Below, in pieces: positions 20,580 through 31,523 of a DNA stretch of 64,000 bases. Location: assembly GCF_014195635.1 (NCBI RefSeq), contig NZ_JACICC010000001.1, forward strand, positions 862,683-926,682, given 5' to 3'. The notes beneath the pieces were generated by a model. The model was not told where the DNA came from, made no database searches, and was given only the letters and a program-made list of their open reading frames with translations. The translations under genes and the position numbers were made by a program. Origin of the DNA: Pseudochelatococcus contaminans. GTDB lineage: Bacteria; Pseudomonadota; Alphaproteobacteria; Rhizobiales; Beijerinckiaceae. Within the stretch, counting starts at the first letter, position 1. Each line of letters opens with the position of its first letter.

Positions 20580-21755
20580 ATGTCCTCCGTTTTCGTTTCC
20601 AATCTTCGTGCCGTTATCACGCCCAGAACGTTGTTCCGCCTGATTGCCGCATGGCTTGTCGTCGTCGTCTTTCAATTGGGCGGTCATTCCTGGCTATCGC
20701 AATCGATGCCGCCGACAGTGGCGGTCATCTGCTTCATCGTGCTCTTCGTCACCATTCTCATGGCCTCGTTCGGTGTGGTCGGAGAAGCTGACGAACTCGC
20801 TCACCAGTTGGGTGAACCTTACGGCACGCTGATCCTCACGCTGTCTATCGTCTCCATCGAGGTTATCCTGATTGCGGCGGTCATGGCGGGACCGGGAGAA
20901 ACGCAGACGATTGCGCGCGACTCGATCTTCGCCGTGATGATGATCATCCTCAATCTCGTCACCGGGATCTGCCTCGTCGTCGGTGCGGCACGCTATGGCG
21001 AGCAGGAGTACAATACGCAGGGAGCGCTCGCGTTCATCTCGATGACGGTGGTGCTTGCAGGCGTCGCACTGCTGTTGCCGAACGCACTCGGCAAAGCAGA
21101 CGGAATATTTACTCCAGTGCAGGCGATCATGCTGTCTGCATTGACCATCATTTTGTATGGCGCATTCCTGCTGTTGCAGACCCGGCATTATCGTTACCAG
21201 TTTATACAGCCGGAGCCGGGGAATCTGTCCATCCGACCAAGCACGGCACGCCCCGCTCCCCGCGAGCAGAAGGCGGTAGAGCGCGACAAATCTGCTTCAG
21301 GCAAGACCATCGCCCATGCGGTTATTCTGATCGCGCTCATGCTGCCAATCGTGTTGCTCGCGCATCATCTTGCCGTTGTAATCGACTACGGCGTGGCAAG
21401 CGCGGGCGCTCCGGTCGCACTGGGCGGCGTACTCATCGCAATTATCGTCTTCACGCCGGAATCGATCACCGCCGTTAAAGCAGCGCTCAACAATGAAACG
21501 CAGCGTGCGGTCAACCTGTGCCTCGGCGCCTTCGTTTCCACGGTCGGCCTGACGGTGCCGGCCGTCCTCATCGTCGGGCTCGCGACCGGGAAAACCGTTA
21601 TTCTGGGTATTTCTCCGGGGGAAACCATCCTGTTCGCGCTCACCATGACGGTGACGACGCTTACCTATCTGGGGCAGCGCACCTCGGCATTGCAGGGTCT
21701 GCTGCACCTCACCCTGTTCTGCGTATTTTTGATGCTGCTGTTTACAGGAAGCTGA
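20580..21755 (+). CDS. chaA: ChaA-like Ca2+(Na+)/H+ antiporter
   Basis: Inner-membrane cation/proton exchanger of the CaCA superfamily, expected to extrude Ca2+ or Na+/K+ at high pH. The 391-residue protein has two homologous halves. Each carries an acidic alpha-repeat motif: GEADELAHQLGEPYGTLILT (about 66-85) in the first, and VFTPESITAVKAALNNETQR with ESI (about 290-310) in the second. About 10-11 membrane segments are visible with a charged loop near 215-240. Length fits ChaA (366 in E. coli). Monocistronic, ended by a bidirectional hairpin. Confidence 0.88.
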   Translation: MSSVFVSNLRAVITPRTLFRLIAAWLVVVVFQLGGHSWLSQSMPPTVAVICFIVLFVTILMASFGVVGEADELAHQLGEPYGTLILTLSIVSIEVILIAAVMAGPGETQTIARDSIFAVMMIILNLVTGICLVVGAARYGEQEYNTQGALAFISMTVVLAGVALLLPNALGKADGIFTPVQAIMLSALTIILYGAFLLLQTRHYRYQFIQPEPGNLSIRPSTARPAPREQKAVERDKSASGKTIAHAVILIALMLPIVLLAHHLAVVIDYGVASAGAPVALGGVLIAIIVFTPESITAVKAALNNETQRAVNLCLGAFVSTVGLTVPAVLIVGLATGKTVILGISPGETILFALTMTVTTLTYLGQRTSALQGLLHLTLFCVFLMLLFTGS

Positions 21756-21797
21756 CGCGACCAGAATATCGGATCAATATTTCAAGATAAAAAATCA

Positions 21798-21834
21798 GTT
21801 TGCGTTCGATAATACAGTTTAATCGAACGCAAAC
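21798..21834. terminator. Bidirectional terminator between chaA and fghA
   Basis: A perfect 13-bp inverted repeat (GTTTGCGTTCGAT at 21798-21810 with its complement at 21822-21834) is flanked by A-rich and T-rich runs and lies between two converging genes. A related hairpin with TTGCGTTCA arms follows yidC. Confidence 0.7.
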
Positions 21835-21869
21835 CATTTTAAATAGTGACATGCCAATCTTTGCAGTCT

Positions 21870-22706
21870 TTATGCTGCCAGCCGCGCCGCGTGCCAGGCT
21901 ATGTGGTCGGCCATGAAGGTCGAGATGAAGTTGTAGGAGTGATCATACCCCTCGCGCATGTTCAGTGTCAGGTCGATGCCGGCCTTTTGGCAGGCGTCTC
22001 GCAGGAGCCATGGGCGCAGGCCATTGTCGAGGAATTGATCGGCGGTTCCTTGGTCAACAAGGATTTCGCTGATGCGAGACCCGCCCTCTATCAGGTTCGT
22101 GGCGTCATATTCGCGCCAGTTCGCCGGATCGGAGCCCAGATATTTCTCGAACGCCGGCCGCGACCAGTCTGCTGTCGATGGCTGGACGATCGGCGCGAAA
22201 GCCGACACCGACCGGAAGCGATCCGGGTTCCTGAGCGCGAAGGTCAGCGCGCCGTGTCCACCCATCGAGTGGCCGAAAATGCCCTGCCGCTTCATGTCGA
22301 CGGGGAAATTCTCGGCGACCAGATCGGTTAGCTCCGACAGGATATAGCGCCGCATGTTGTAGTGTCTGGAAAACGGTTCCTGCGTCGCGTCGAGGTAGAA
22401 ACCGGCGCCCTGCCCGAACTGCCAGTTGTCCTTTTCGTCCGGCACGTCCGCGCCGCGTGGGCTGGTGTCCGGGCAGATAATCGCCACGCCATGCTCGGAA
22501 GCCGCGCGCCGGTACTCGCCCTTGTCCATCACATTCTGATGCGTACAGGTGAGGCCCGAGAGATACCACAACAGCGGCACCGTCGACTTTTCCGCCTGGG
22601 GCGGGAGATAAAGGGCGAATGTCATCTCCCCGCCGCACGCCTCGGATGGGTGGGAATAGACGTGCTGCACGCCCTCATAGGCCTTGCTGGCCGAAACCTG
22701 CTTCAT
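21870..22706 (-). CDS. fghA: S-formylglutathione hydrolase
   Basis: Hydrolyses S-formylglutathione to formate and glutathione, the last step of glutathione-dependent formaldehyde detoxification. An alpha/beta-hydrolase of esterase D type, 278 residues. The nucleophile elbow GHSMGGHGA places the catalytic Ser at 147, and the catalytic His is in GYDHSYNF (about 256). The typical LSGLTCTHQN and DTSPRG segments are present. It lies 54 bases after adhC in the same direction; together with frmR it forms a complete regulator-dehydrogenase-hydrolase module. Confidence 0.95.
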   Translation of the reverse strand: MKQVSASKAYEGVQHVYSHPSEACGGEMTFALYLPPQAEKSTVPLLWYLSGLTCTHQNVMDKGEYRRAASEHGVAIICPDTSPRGADVPDEKDNWQFGQGAGFYLDATQEPFSRHYNMRRYILSELTDLVAENFPVDMKRQGIFGHSMGGHGALTFALRNPDRFRSVSAFAPIVQPSTADWSRPAFEKYLGSDPANWREYDATNLIEGGSRISEILVDQGTADQFLDNGLRPWLLRDACQKAGIDLTLNMREGYDHSYNFISTFMADHIAWHAARLAA

Positions 22707-22760
22707 CGTATCCTCCCGGATGACATTCGTCTCGCTTAAAGCACTTTTCTTGCAGATGCC

Positions 22761-23873
22761 TCAGTAAACCACGACAGACCTGATGGACTTGCCGTCATGC
22801 ATCAGATCGAAGGCCGTATTGATCTCTTCGAGCGGCATGGTGTGAGTAATCAGATCGTCGATGTTGATCTTGCCGTCCATATACCAGTCGACGATTTTCG
22901 GAACGTCAGTGCGGCCACGCGCGCCGCCGAACGCGGTGCCCTTCCAGACGCGCCCCGTAACGAGCTGGAACGGACGGGTGGAGATTTCCTTGCCCGCTTC
23001 CGCCACGCCGATGACGATCGACTCGCCCCACCCGCGATGGCAGCATTCCAGCGCCTGGCGCATCACGTTGACATTGCCGGTAGCGTCAAAGGAAAAATCG
23101 GCCCCGCCATCGGTCAAATCCTGAATGGCCTGCACCACCTTGTCGTTGCCGATCTCTGCGGGGTTGACGAAATCCGTCATGCCGAATTTCTTGGCCATCG
23201 CCCGCTTGGAGGGGTTGATGTCCACGCCGATGATCTTGTCCGCGCCCACCATTCGCGCGCCCTGAATGACGTTGAGACCGATGCCGCCGAGGCCGAACAC
23301 GACGACATTGGCACCCGGCCACACCTTGGCGGTGTAAATCACGGCGCCGATGCCGGTGGTGACACCGCAGCCGATGTAGCAGATTTTGTCGAAAGGCGCG
23401 TCCTCACGCACCTTCGCCAGTGCGATCTCCGGCAGCACAGTGAAGTTGGAGAACGTCGAGCAGCCCATGTAATGGAACACCTCGCCGCCGTCGCAGGAAA
23501 AACGCGTGGTCTTGTCCGGCATCAGCCCCTGCCCCTGTGTCGCGCGGATCGACGTACAGAGGTTCGAACGTTGCGACAGACATGTCTTGCACTCGCGACA
23601 TTCCGGCGTATAGAGCGGAATAACGTGATCGCCCGGCTTCAAAGACGTAACGCCCGCGCCCACCTCACGCACGATGCCAGCGCCCTCATGGCCAAGGATG
23701 GCCGGGAACTTGCCTTCGGAATCCAGCCCGGACAACGTATAGGCATCCGTATGGCAGATGCCCGTGGCCATGATTTCGACCAGCACTTCCCCTGCCTTGG
23801 GGCCGCCGATTTCGATAGTCTCGATGGACAGCGGCTTGTTTGCCTCCCAGGCGACTGCTGCACGTGTTTTCAT
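22761..23873 (-). CDS. adhC: S-(hydroxymethyl)glutathione dehydrogenase (class III alcohol dehydrogenase)
   Basis: Oxidises S-hydroxymethylglutathione, formed from formaldehyde and GSH, to S-formylglutathione with NAD+. The 370-residue zinc MDR protein has the catalytic zinc residues (Cys in [10 protein letters not shown], His-Glu in GHEGAGIV), the four-Cys structural zinc site [15 protein letters not shown], and the NAD-binding [12 protein letters not shown]. The near-complete match to FrmA/AdhC proteins makes the class III assignment firm. It is the middle gene of the frmR-adhC-fghA unit. Confidence 0.97.
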   Translation of the reverse strand: MKTRAAVAWEANKPLSIETIEIGGPKAGEVLVEIMATGICHTDAYTLSGLDSEGKFPAILGHEGAGIVREVGAGVTSLKPGDHVIPLYTPECRECKTCLSQRSNLCTSIRATQGQGLMPDKTTRFSCDGGEVFHYMGCSTFSNFTVLPEIALAKVREDAPFDKICYIGCGVTTGIGAVIYTAKVWPGANVVVFGLGGIGLNVIQGARMVGADKIIGVDINPSKRAMAKKFGMTDFVNPAEIGNDKVVQAIQDLTDGGADFSFDATGNVNVMRQALECCHRGWGESIVIGVAEAGKEISTRPFQLVTGRVWKGTAFGGARGRTDVPKIVDWYMDGKINIDDLITHTMPLEEINTAFDLMHDGKSIRSVVVY

Positions 23874-23937
23874 GACGATGTTCCCTTCTGTTTATCAATT
23901 CGCAGTTATTTCAAACTTGAAGCAGGTCATCGAGCCG

Positions 23938-24225
23938 CTATTTGAGATAAGTCCGCAGCAGACGCATGATCTCTTCTATATCCGCATCGTGATCGGCAAA
24001 GCCTCCGCTTGCGTTTTCTTGCCGTTGCCCGAAAGTCTCACGCATATGGCTCTCCAGCACCTCGGCCATCAACCCGTTGGCAGCGCCGCGCAAGGCTGCA
24101 ATCTGTTGCAACAGCACGCCGCACTCCGTCCCCGCCTCCACTGCCCGCTCCAGCGCTTCGGCCTGTCCCTTGATGCGGCGAAGACGCGTCAGGGCACGTT
24201 TTTTCTCTTCTGGCGAGTGCGGCAT
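23938..24225 (-). CDS. frmR: FrmR-type formaldehyde-sensing repressor
   Basis: All-helical CsoR/RcnR-family repressor of 95 residues. The three sensor residues that define FrmR are present in register: Pro2, Cys35 (GTECGVL) and His60 (ESH). In FrmR, formaldehyde cross-links Pro2 to Cys35 and releases DNA. The gene heads the adhC-fghA unit, 64 bases upstream of adhC, so it should repress itself and both enzymes. A dyad at 24260-24280 is the probable operator. The C-terminal tail (about 65-83) is somewhat longer and more acidic than in E. coli FrmR. Confidence 0.92.
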   Translation of the reverse strand: MPHSPEEKKRALTRLRRIKGQAEALERAVEAGTECGVLLQQIAALRGAANGLMAEVLESHMRETFGQRQENASGGFADHDADIEEIMRLLRTYLK

Positions 24226-24259
24226 AATGCAGCCTGTTTCCGTTCGCGACCCTATTCAC

Positions 24260-24280
24260 ATATACTCTATACCAGTATAT
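24260..24280. promoter_or_regulatory. Probable FrmR operator
   Basis: A 21-bp dyad ATATAC-N9-GTATAT lies 35-55 bases upstream of frmR. CsoR/FrmR-family tetramers bind AT-flanked dyads with TATAC/GTATA half-sites around a central tract; here the centre (TCTATACCA) is less GC-rich than in E. coli. The site overlaps the expected promoter. Confidence 0.55.
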
Positions 24281-24424
24281 TTCCAGCACCTGAAACGGAA
24301 AAATATCCATAGCCGGACATCGGTCAGCGCGAGGCAAGGTATGGCCTTGAAGATCATACAGAGTTGAAATATCTCTCTTTCCTGATCAGGAGCCGGAGTG
24401 GTGGTCGGCAGATGGAGAATACCG

Positions 24425-25684
24425 ATGGCGGAAGCCCCTTATCCGCATGAGCACCCTCATCGCGATGCGGCTCTGGCGGAAATTCACGCGCGGCCCGTCG
24501 ACCTGATCGACGCCGAAGCCCGCGTGCGCCGTCTGGTCTTCACGGTGGACCCGCAATCCGGTGCGATGACAAAGACCATCGCGCGCTTCCTCGCGTTCGC
24601 AGCAGATCTGGACGTCAGCCCCAACGAGGCTGGCGCGCGGCGTTATGTGTTCACAACCCCGTTGCGGCAGGTCACGTGGGAGTTTCACACGGAATTCGTG
24701 ACGATTACGTGGCGTGCTGCCCGCCATGACGACACCAACTGGCCGGACGACATCGGTCTTGACGCACTGGGCGAGGCGCAGCTCGTTGGGGCAATCCGCG
24801 TCGATCTGATTGATCAGGACTCAATTCCTGAGCACCTGCTGCCCGGTTTCTCGCTGCCCAGCCTTTGCTTCATCTCGGTGGAATCGGGTGGCGCGCAGGT
24901 TGCCACGGATTTCGTGCCGGATGCCGACAAGTTCATCCGCATCGAGTTTGCTGCCGGCTCGCTGTCACCGCTCCGCCGCGCCATCGTGCTGCGGCGGCTG
25001 CTGGAGATGGAGACCTACCGGACGATGGCGCTTCTTGCCTTGCCGCTGGCGCGCGATGTCACGCCCGGTCTGCGCGCGCTTGAGATAGAACTGAGCGCGC
25101 TGATCGAAAGCCTGTCGGATGCTGAAACGACCGATCAGGTGCGACAGAAGCTTGACGGGCTTGTCACTCTGTCCGTTCAGGCCGGACAGATATCGGAAAA
25201 GCTGGGTTACCGTTTTGCCGCCGCCCATGCCTATGGCACCATACTGCGCTCACGGCTTGAGAAACTGCGCGAGACAACGCTGGGCCGCGGGTCCAGCCTG
25301 TCCAGTTTCATCGGCAACCGGGTGGAGCCGGCACTGTCGACCTGCGCGGCCATCGAGCGACGGCTCGAAGCGTTATCCACCAAGATTGCCCGCACCGTGT
25401 CGCTTCTCGATGTACGCATCGGACTGGACATGCAGATCCAGAACAAGACCGTGCTGGAAACCATCGCCGAGACAGCCAAGAGCCAGTTCCGGCTTCAGCA
25501 CACAGTCGAGGGCCTTTCCACCATCGCCATCACCTATTACGCCATCGGCATATTGGGATATGCCGTTTCCGCGCCGATCGAGGTGCTGAACTGGGACAAA
25601 ACGCTGGTCATGTCCGCCGCGGCCGTGCCGATGCTGATTGTCGTGTGGGCCAGCATGCGCTGGATACGCAACCGCAAACACTAG
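24425..25684 (+). CDS. DUF3422 membrane protein
   Basis: A 419-residue protein of unknown function from a family common in alpha- and betaproteobacteria. The N-terminus has the family mark HPHRDAALAEIHARP. A long soluble, helix-rich middle part (about residues 190-340) is followed by two C-terminal membrane segments (TIAITYYAIGILGYAVSAPI and SAAAVPMLIVVWASM) and a short basic tail. The arrangement superficially resembles CorA, but the GMN motif is absent. The ATG at 24425 is preferred to the GTG at 24398. It is divergent from frmR across the operator region. Confidence 0.85.
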   Translation: MAEAPYPHEHPHRDAALAEIHARPVDLIDAEARVRRLVFTVDPQSGAMTKTIARFLAFAADLDVSPNEAGARRYVFTTPLRQVTWEFHTEFVTITWRAARHDDTNWPDDIGLDALGEAQLVGAIRVDLIDQDSIPEHLLPGFSLPSLCFISVESGGAQVATDFVPDADKFIRIEFAAGSLSPLRRAIVLRRLLEMETYRTMALLALPLARDVTPGLRALEIELSALIESLSDAETTDQVRQKLDGLVTLSVQAGQISEKLGYRFAAAHAYGTILRSRLEKLRETTLGRGSSLSSFIGNRVEPALSTCAAIERRLEALSTKIARTVSLLDVRIGLDMQIQNKTVLETIAETAKSQFRLQHTVEGLSTIAITYYAIGILGYAVSAPIEVLNWDKTLVMSAAAVPMLIVVWASMRWIRNRKH

Positions 25685-25838
25685 CAATATCTGATAAAAG
25701 CCTCAGCTTGAGCGAACGCCTTCTGCGAGCGCTGGCATTGCGTTGCAACATGAAAATTGGCAGACGACATCAGCTTGTATGTCCTGTAGAAGAGCGTGGG
25801 ATCGACCATGCGAATCTTTTATCAGGTAGCCGACCGAC

Positions 25839-26744
25839 ATGACGGACCGCTCTTCATCTCCTGCACCGGACGTTTTTACCCGCGCCGAAATGCTCGTGCA
25901 GGCTCTGCCGCATATGCAGCGCTATGACCAGCAGGTGGTTGTTATCAAGTATGGCGGCCACGCCATGGGAGACGCCGCTGCCGCGGCCAATTTCGCCGAG
26001 GATGTCGTGCTGCTGGAACAGTCCGGCGTGCGCCCCATCGTGGTGCATGGCGGTGGGCCGCAGATCGGCGGCATGCTGAGCCGCTTGGGTATCCAGTCGG
26101 AATTTCAGGCGGGCCTGCGGGTCACGGACAAAGCCACGATCGAGGTTGTGGAGATGGTGCTGGCAGGCTCCATCAACAAGCAACTCGTCGGCACCATCGC
26201 CGCTGAAGGCGGCCGGGCCATCGGGCTGTGTGGCAAGGACGGCAATATGGTCACCGCGCGTAAAGTATCGCGCAGCGTCGTCGACGAGCAGACGCAAACG
26301 GAAAAGACGGTCGATCTGGGGTTTGTCGGCGAGCCGCAGCGTGTCAACCGCGCCGTGCTCGATGCCGTGCTGGGAGCGGAACTCATCCCCGTTCTTGCCC
26401 CCGTCGCCCCGGGCGATGATGGCGCGACCTACAACATCAACGCCGACACGTTTGCCGGCGCAATCGCAGGTGCGATGCGGGCCAAGCGCTTGCTTCTGCT
26501 GACCGACGTGCCCGGAGTGCTTGACAAGAACCGGCAGCTCCTGCCCGAGCTGACCATCGAGGATTGCCGCAGGCTCATTGCCGACGGCACCATCACCGGC
26601 GGCATGATCCCCAAGGTTGAAACCTGCATCTATGCGCTCGAACAAGGGGTGGAGGGCGTCGTCATTCTCGACGGCAAGGTGCCGCATTCGGTCCTGCTGG
26701 AGCTTTATACCGATCACGGCGCGGGCACACTCATTGTCCGCTGA
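25839..26744 (+). CDS. argB: Acetylglutamate kinase
   Basis: Phosphorylates N-acetyl-L-glutamate, the second step of arginine biosynthesis. The 301-residue amino-acid kinase shows [23 protein letters not shown], the FQAGLRVTD substrate segment and the nucleotide-site [12 protein letters not shown]. The extended N-terminal helix ([17 protein letters not shown]) is found in arginine-inhibited hexameric forms, so feedback inhibition by arginine is likely. No other arginine gene is near. The SMR gene begins 41 bases downstream and may be co-transcribed. Confidence 0.96.
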   Translation: MTDRSSSPAPDVFTRAEMLVQALPHMQRYDQQVVVIKYGGHAMGDAAAAANFAEDVVLLEQSGVRPIVVHGGGPQIGGMLSRLGIQSEFQAGLRVTDKATIEVVEMVLAGSINKQLVGTIAAEGGRAIGLCGKDGNMVTARKVSRSVVDEQTQTEKTVDLGFVGEPQRVNRAVLDAVLGAELIPVLAPVAPGDDGATYNINADTFAGAIAGAMRAKRLLLLTDVPGVLDKNRQLLPELTIEDCRRLIADGTITGGMIPKVETCIYALEQGVEGVVILDGKVPHSVLLELYTDHGAGTLIVR

Positions 26745-26785
26745 ATGCGGGACGGCATATTGCCCGTAACCGCCAGGCTTTTTCA

Positions 26786-27121
26786 ATGAGCAACGGCTAC
26801 CTGTATCTGGGCATCGCGATCATCTGTGAGGTGATCGCGACCTCTGCCCTGAAATACTCGGAAGGCTTCACCCGCCTCCTGCCGAGCATCGTCACGGCGA
26901 CTGGCTATGCCCTGGCGTTCTATTTTCTCTCGCTGACGCTCAAAACGATTCCGGTTGGTATCGCCTACGCGATCTGGAGCGGGATCGGCGTGATCGCCAT
27001 TACCATCATCGGACTCATCGCCTTCGGCCAGAAGCTCGACACACCGGCCGTCATCGGCCTCGCGCTTATCACCGCGGGGGTTCTTGTCATCAATGTGATG
27101 TCAAAGACGACCGGTCATTAA
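26786..27121 (+). CDS. EmrE-like small multidrug resistance (SMR) exporter
   Basis: A 111-residue proton-coupled drug exporter with four membrane segments. It follows EmrE closely: the essential membrane glutamate is in [20 protein letters not shown] (Glu about 15), and the [13 protein letters not shown] and [16 protein letters not shown] blocks are the signature of the EmrE/QacE branch and not of the guanidinium (Gdx/SugE) branch. Expected substrates are quaternary ammonium compounds and other lipophilic cations. Confidence 0.93.
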   Translation: MSNGYLYLGIAIICEVIATSALKYSEGFTRLLPSIVTATGYALAFYFLSLTLKTIPVGIAYAIWSGIGVIAITIIGLIAFGQKLDTPAVIGLALITAGVLVINVMSKTTGH

Positions 27122-27508
27122 CTGGAATCTGGCCAACAAACACATCGCACTACTATTGAAAACTGCGTCCACAGCTATATGCCGGGATACACGATGAATG
27201 GCCAAGATACTTCATGCGCGCGAATGGAATTGTGCGAAGGCAGTTTGCGGCTTGGCGTAAAGTTCTGATTGGGGAACGTCCAGGCGTTCGTGACAAGGGG
27301 CCGTTCGAAGAGACCGGCCCTTTATTTTTTCGATATGTAGCAATCCCTTGCATCCGGCGTTATCAATCTCCGTCTCACAAACCGGCGAGAATGGGGATTT
27401 GATCGCTTTGGACCGGAACTCTCATCTTTTAGCCGCGTTCCCGCTTCAAGATGCCCGCGAACATGCCGGAGAGCATGTGACAAACTGCATTAGGAGGAGG
27501 ATAATGCA
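27122..27508. other. Gap with a second autotransporter tail fossil and a terminator
   Basis: About 390 bases without an intact gene. At 27239-27268 the frame reads EGSLRLGVKF then stop, repeating the last strand of the fossil at 19709-19951; nothing recognisable remains upstream. A clear terminator follows at 27297-27330. Purine-rich TAGGAGGAGG at 27491-27500 is the ribosome site of opgC. Confidence 0.55.
27297..27330 (+). terminator. Rho-independent terminator
   Basis: GGGGCCG (27297-27303) pairs with CGGCCC (27315-27320), followed by TTTATTTTTT. It may end the argB-SMR transcript, although it seems originally to have belonged to the vanished autotransporter gene. Confidence 0.75.
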
Positions 27509-28672
27509 TTGGCGTATGTTGCCATGACAGCTTCAGGCCCGGGAAACAGGCGGATCGCTGCCATCGATTTCTGGCGCGGGCTGGTGTTGATCGTCATTTT
27601 CATCAACCATATCCCCGGCAACATCGTCGACCGCCTGACGCCGCGCAATTTCGGCTTTTCCGACTCGACCGAAGCCTTCGTTTTTATCGCTGGCCTGTCC
27701 GTGGCGCTGGCATGGGGACGTTTTACCGCTCGCGGCGACACCGCCAGTGTCGTGGACCGTGCATGGCGGCGCACGTCCCTGCTTTACATGGTGCATCTGT
27801 TACTGACATTCACGGCCATCGCCCTTTATGCCAACGCATTCGTGCTGACGGGCAACGAATCGTTTCTTCTCGATCACGGACGCGACGTGATTTTTGAGGA
27901 GCCGGCGACAGCGCTGCTTGGCATCGTCTTCCTCGGGCACCAGCTTGGATATTACAACATCCTGCCGCTCTATATTCTGCTGGTGTTCCTGTCCCCGTTC
28001 ATCCTGTTTGCGGTCTGGCGAGCGCCCCTGATCTCGCTGGCGGTGTCTGTGGCGATTTATATCGTCGCGCAACTGCCGCAGGTCAACTTACCCAGCTGGC
28101 CGTTGCCGGGCTTGTGGGCATTCAACCCATTCGCCTGGCAGTTCGCATTCGTCGCCGGCATGGTGATCGGCGTGCTGTGGAAACGCGACAAGCTAAGCCT
28201 TCCAGCCTCGCGGCCATTGATGATCGTCTCCACCGTGCTCGTGGCCTTTGGCGCTATCGTTGCCACGGATGCGTTCGGCTTCGCCCCCGGCCTGTTCGCG
28301 GCTGTCTACGGACTGGGCGGTTTCGACAAAACCGATATGAGCGTGATGCGATTCATGCATTTTCTCGCGCTGGCCTATCTCGTCACCCAATTGCGTGTCG
28401 GCGAGCAAATGCTTCGGTTCCAATGGGGGCGTTCACTGGCGCTGATCGGCCGTCATGGGCTTGCGGTTTTTGCTCTCGGCTCCGTGTTGAGCAGCGCAGG
28501 CCAGATTTATACCGCGCTCACGGAAGGCACGCGTCTCGCGAGCGGCACAATTACCGGCCTTGTCGTCGTGCCGGCGGGAATCATGTGCCTGTACTGGTTC
28601 GCGCGTTTTCTGGAAAGCCGTTCCAGCCGTGCGACGGCGACGGCAACAGTGACGACACAAACGGCGACGTGA
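27509..28672 (+). CDS. opgC: OpgC-like membrane acyltransferase
   Basis: Polytopic inner-membrane protein (387 residues, about 10 segments) of the OpgC family, which succinylates osmoregulated periplasmic glucans. The N-terminal block IDFWRGLVLIVIFINHIP and the FGFSDSTEAFVFIAGLSVAL motif are typical. The start is ambiguous. A TTG at 27509 lies 8 bases after AGGAGGAGG and fits best. An ATG at 27504 in another frame opens a seven-codon peptide, MHWRMLP, whose stop overlaps an in-frame ATG at 27524 (ATGA), which would allow coupled starts. No glucan synthase is adjacent. Confidence 0.85.
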   Translation: MAYVAMTASGPGNRRIAAIDFWRGLVLIVIFINHIPGNIVDRLTPRNFGFSDSTEAFVFIAGLSVALAWGRFTARGDTASVVDRAWRRTSLLYMVHLLLTFTAIALYANAFVLTGNESFLLDHGRDVIFEEPATALLGIVFLGHQLGYYNILPLYILLVFLSPFILFAVWRAPLISLAVSVAIYIVAQLPQVNLPSWPLPGLWAFNPFAWQFAFVAGMVIGVLWKRDKLSLPASRPLMIVSTVLVAFGAIVATDAFGFAPGLFAAVYGLGGFDKTDMSVMRFMHFLALAYLVTQLRVGEQMLRFQWGRSLALIGRHGLAVFALGSVLSSAGQIYTALTEGTRLASGTITGLVVVPAGIMCLYWFARFLESRSSRATATATVTTQTAT

Positions 28673-28717
28673 TCACCACGCCGCCGCTCAGTAAAAGCTA
28701 TTGTATCAGTATTTACC

Positions 28718-28756
28718 AGAGCATTTCGGCCTTTCAATAAAGTGCCGAAATGCTCT
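28718..28756. terminator. Bidirectional terminator between opgC and tam
   Basis: Perfect 13-bp stem, AGAGCATTTCGGC (28718-28730) with its complement (28744-28756), loop 13 bases. It overlaps the last base pairs of the tam stop codon and sits between converging genes. Confidence 0.65.
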
Positions 28757-29543
28757 AGCGCCGGCCGACGATGAAGATGCGAGGGAAAGCAAGCAAGACC
28801 TTGCCATCGGAGCGCTCGGGATAAAACTCTGCAAGTTTCTCGGTATATTCCGTGAGGTAAAGAGCGCGCTCAGAAACGTCCAACGGCTCGATATACGGCA
28901 TGAGGCCCGTTCCCTTGACCCATTCGACGATGGCATCGACACCGTCAAGCGGATGCTGATAGATCGTATGCCAGATGTCCACCCGCTCAAGATGCGGAAT
29001 GAGCATGTCATAATACTCGCCCACCGCAGCAAGGCGGAGCCGCTCCACGCCAGCCAGCCGCGAAGACCATTGCCCTGCCCCGGCAACCTCACGCATCAGG
29101 TTGTGCGATGGCTGGGCAAGGTTATCCGGCATCTGGATGGCCAGCGCGCCACCTGGCGCGAGCAGTTCGACCAGCCCTGGCAGCAACGTATCGTGATCCG
29201 GCACCCATTGCAGCGCGGCATTGGCATAAATGACGTCGAAAGGCCCCTCATCCCGCCATGCCCCACCAGCCGCGCCAGAGAGCGCACCGATATCGCCTTC
29301 CACAAACTGCACGTCTGGCAGACGCTGACGCGCCTTGGCAATCATGTCCGATGAGTTGTCGACGCCGATTACCTGCGCGTCCGGAAAACGCCGCACCAGC
29401 AATTCCGTCGAATTGCCGGGACCGCAGCCAAGGTCGACGATGCGCGACGGCGTTTCAACCGGCACCTGCGCCAACAAATCCCGCGCCGGACGCGTCCGTT
29501 GATCCTCGAACTTGAGATATTGTACTGCGTCCCACTGTGGCAT
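28755..29543 (-). CDS. tam: Trans-aconitate 2-methyltransferase
   Basis: SAM-dependent methyltransferase that esterifies trans-aconitate, an inhibitor of the TCA cycle. The protein begins MPQWDAVQYLKFEDQRTRPA, the family hallmark, followed by motif I VDLGCGPGNSTELL and acidic motif II (GVDNSSDMI). The end shows the usual LLAFPRIFIVGRR. From the ATG at 29541-29543 it has 262 residues (E. coli Tam has 252); the frame extends to 29627 without conservation. Upstream of it in the same direction is ettA, with a 90-base gap. Confidence 0.93.
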   Translation of the reverse strand: MPQWDAVQYLKFEDQRTRPARDLLAQVPVETPSRIVDLGCGPGNSTELLVRRFPDAQVIGVDNSSDMIAKARQRLPDVQFVEGDIGALSGAAGGAWRDEGPFDVIYANAALQWVPDHDTLLPGLVELLAPGGALAIQMPDNLAQPSHNLMREVAGAGQWSSRLAGVERLRLAAVGEYYDMLIPHLERVDIWHTIYQHPLDGVDAIVEWVKGTGLMPYIEPLDVSERALYLTEYTEKLAEFYPERSDGKVLLAFPRIFIVGRR

Positions 29544-29633
29544 GTCCGTCCCCGATTCCGCTTGTTGAAACGTGTCACGACCTTTCAAAGGCCGGGACAC
29601 GATCAAGCTTGTTATATTCTGCCGCAACCTGCG

Positions 29634-31289
<1,656 letters not shown>

Positions 31290-31523
31290 AGCTCTCTCAT
31301 TTAAAGGCATCCGCGAGCTTGATCAGCCCTTGGCGCACAAATCCATACACTCTCAGGAAGCAGTTAGCAGGCCGCAACGCAAGCTTCAAGCGCGGCGACC
31401 GCAACGGAGCTTTGCCGCGGAGCGCTCAGCGGGCGGCGAACGCGATTTCAGGCTGCACTTTAACCGGGTTGAAACGACGCCAGAATCGTCACATTACTTG
31501 CCATGAATAATCTGGACGATTGA

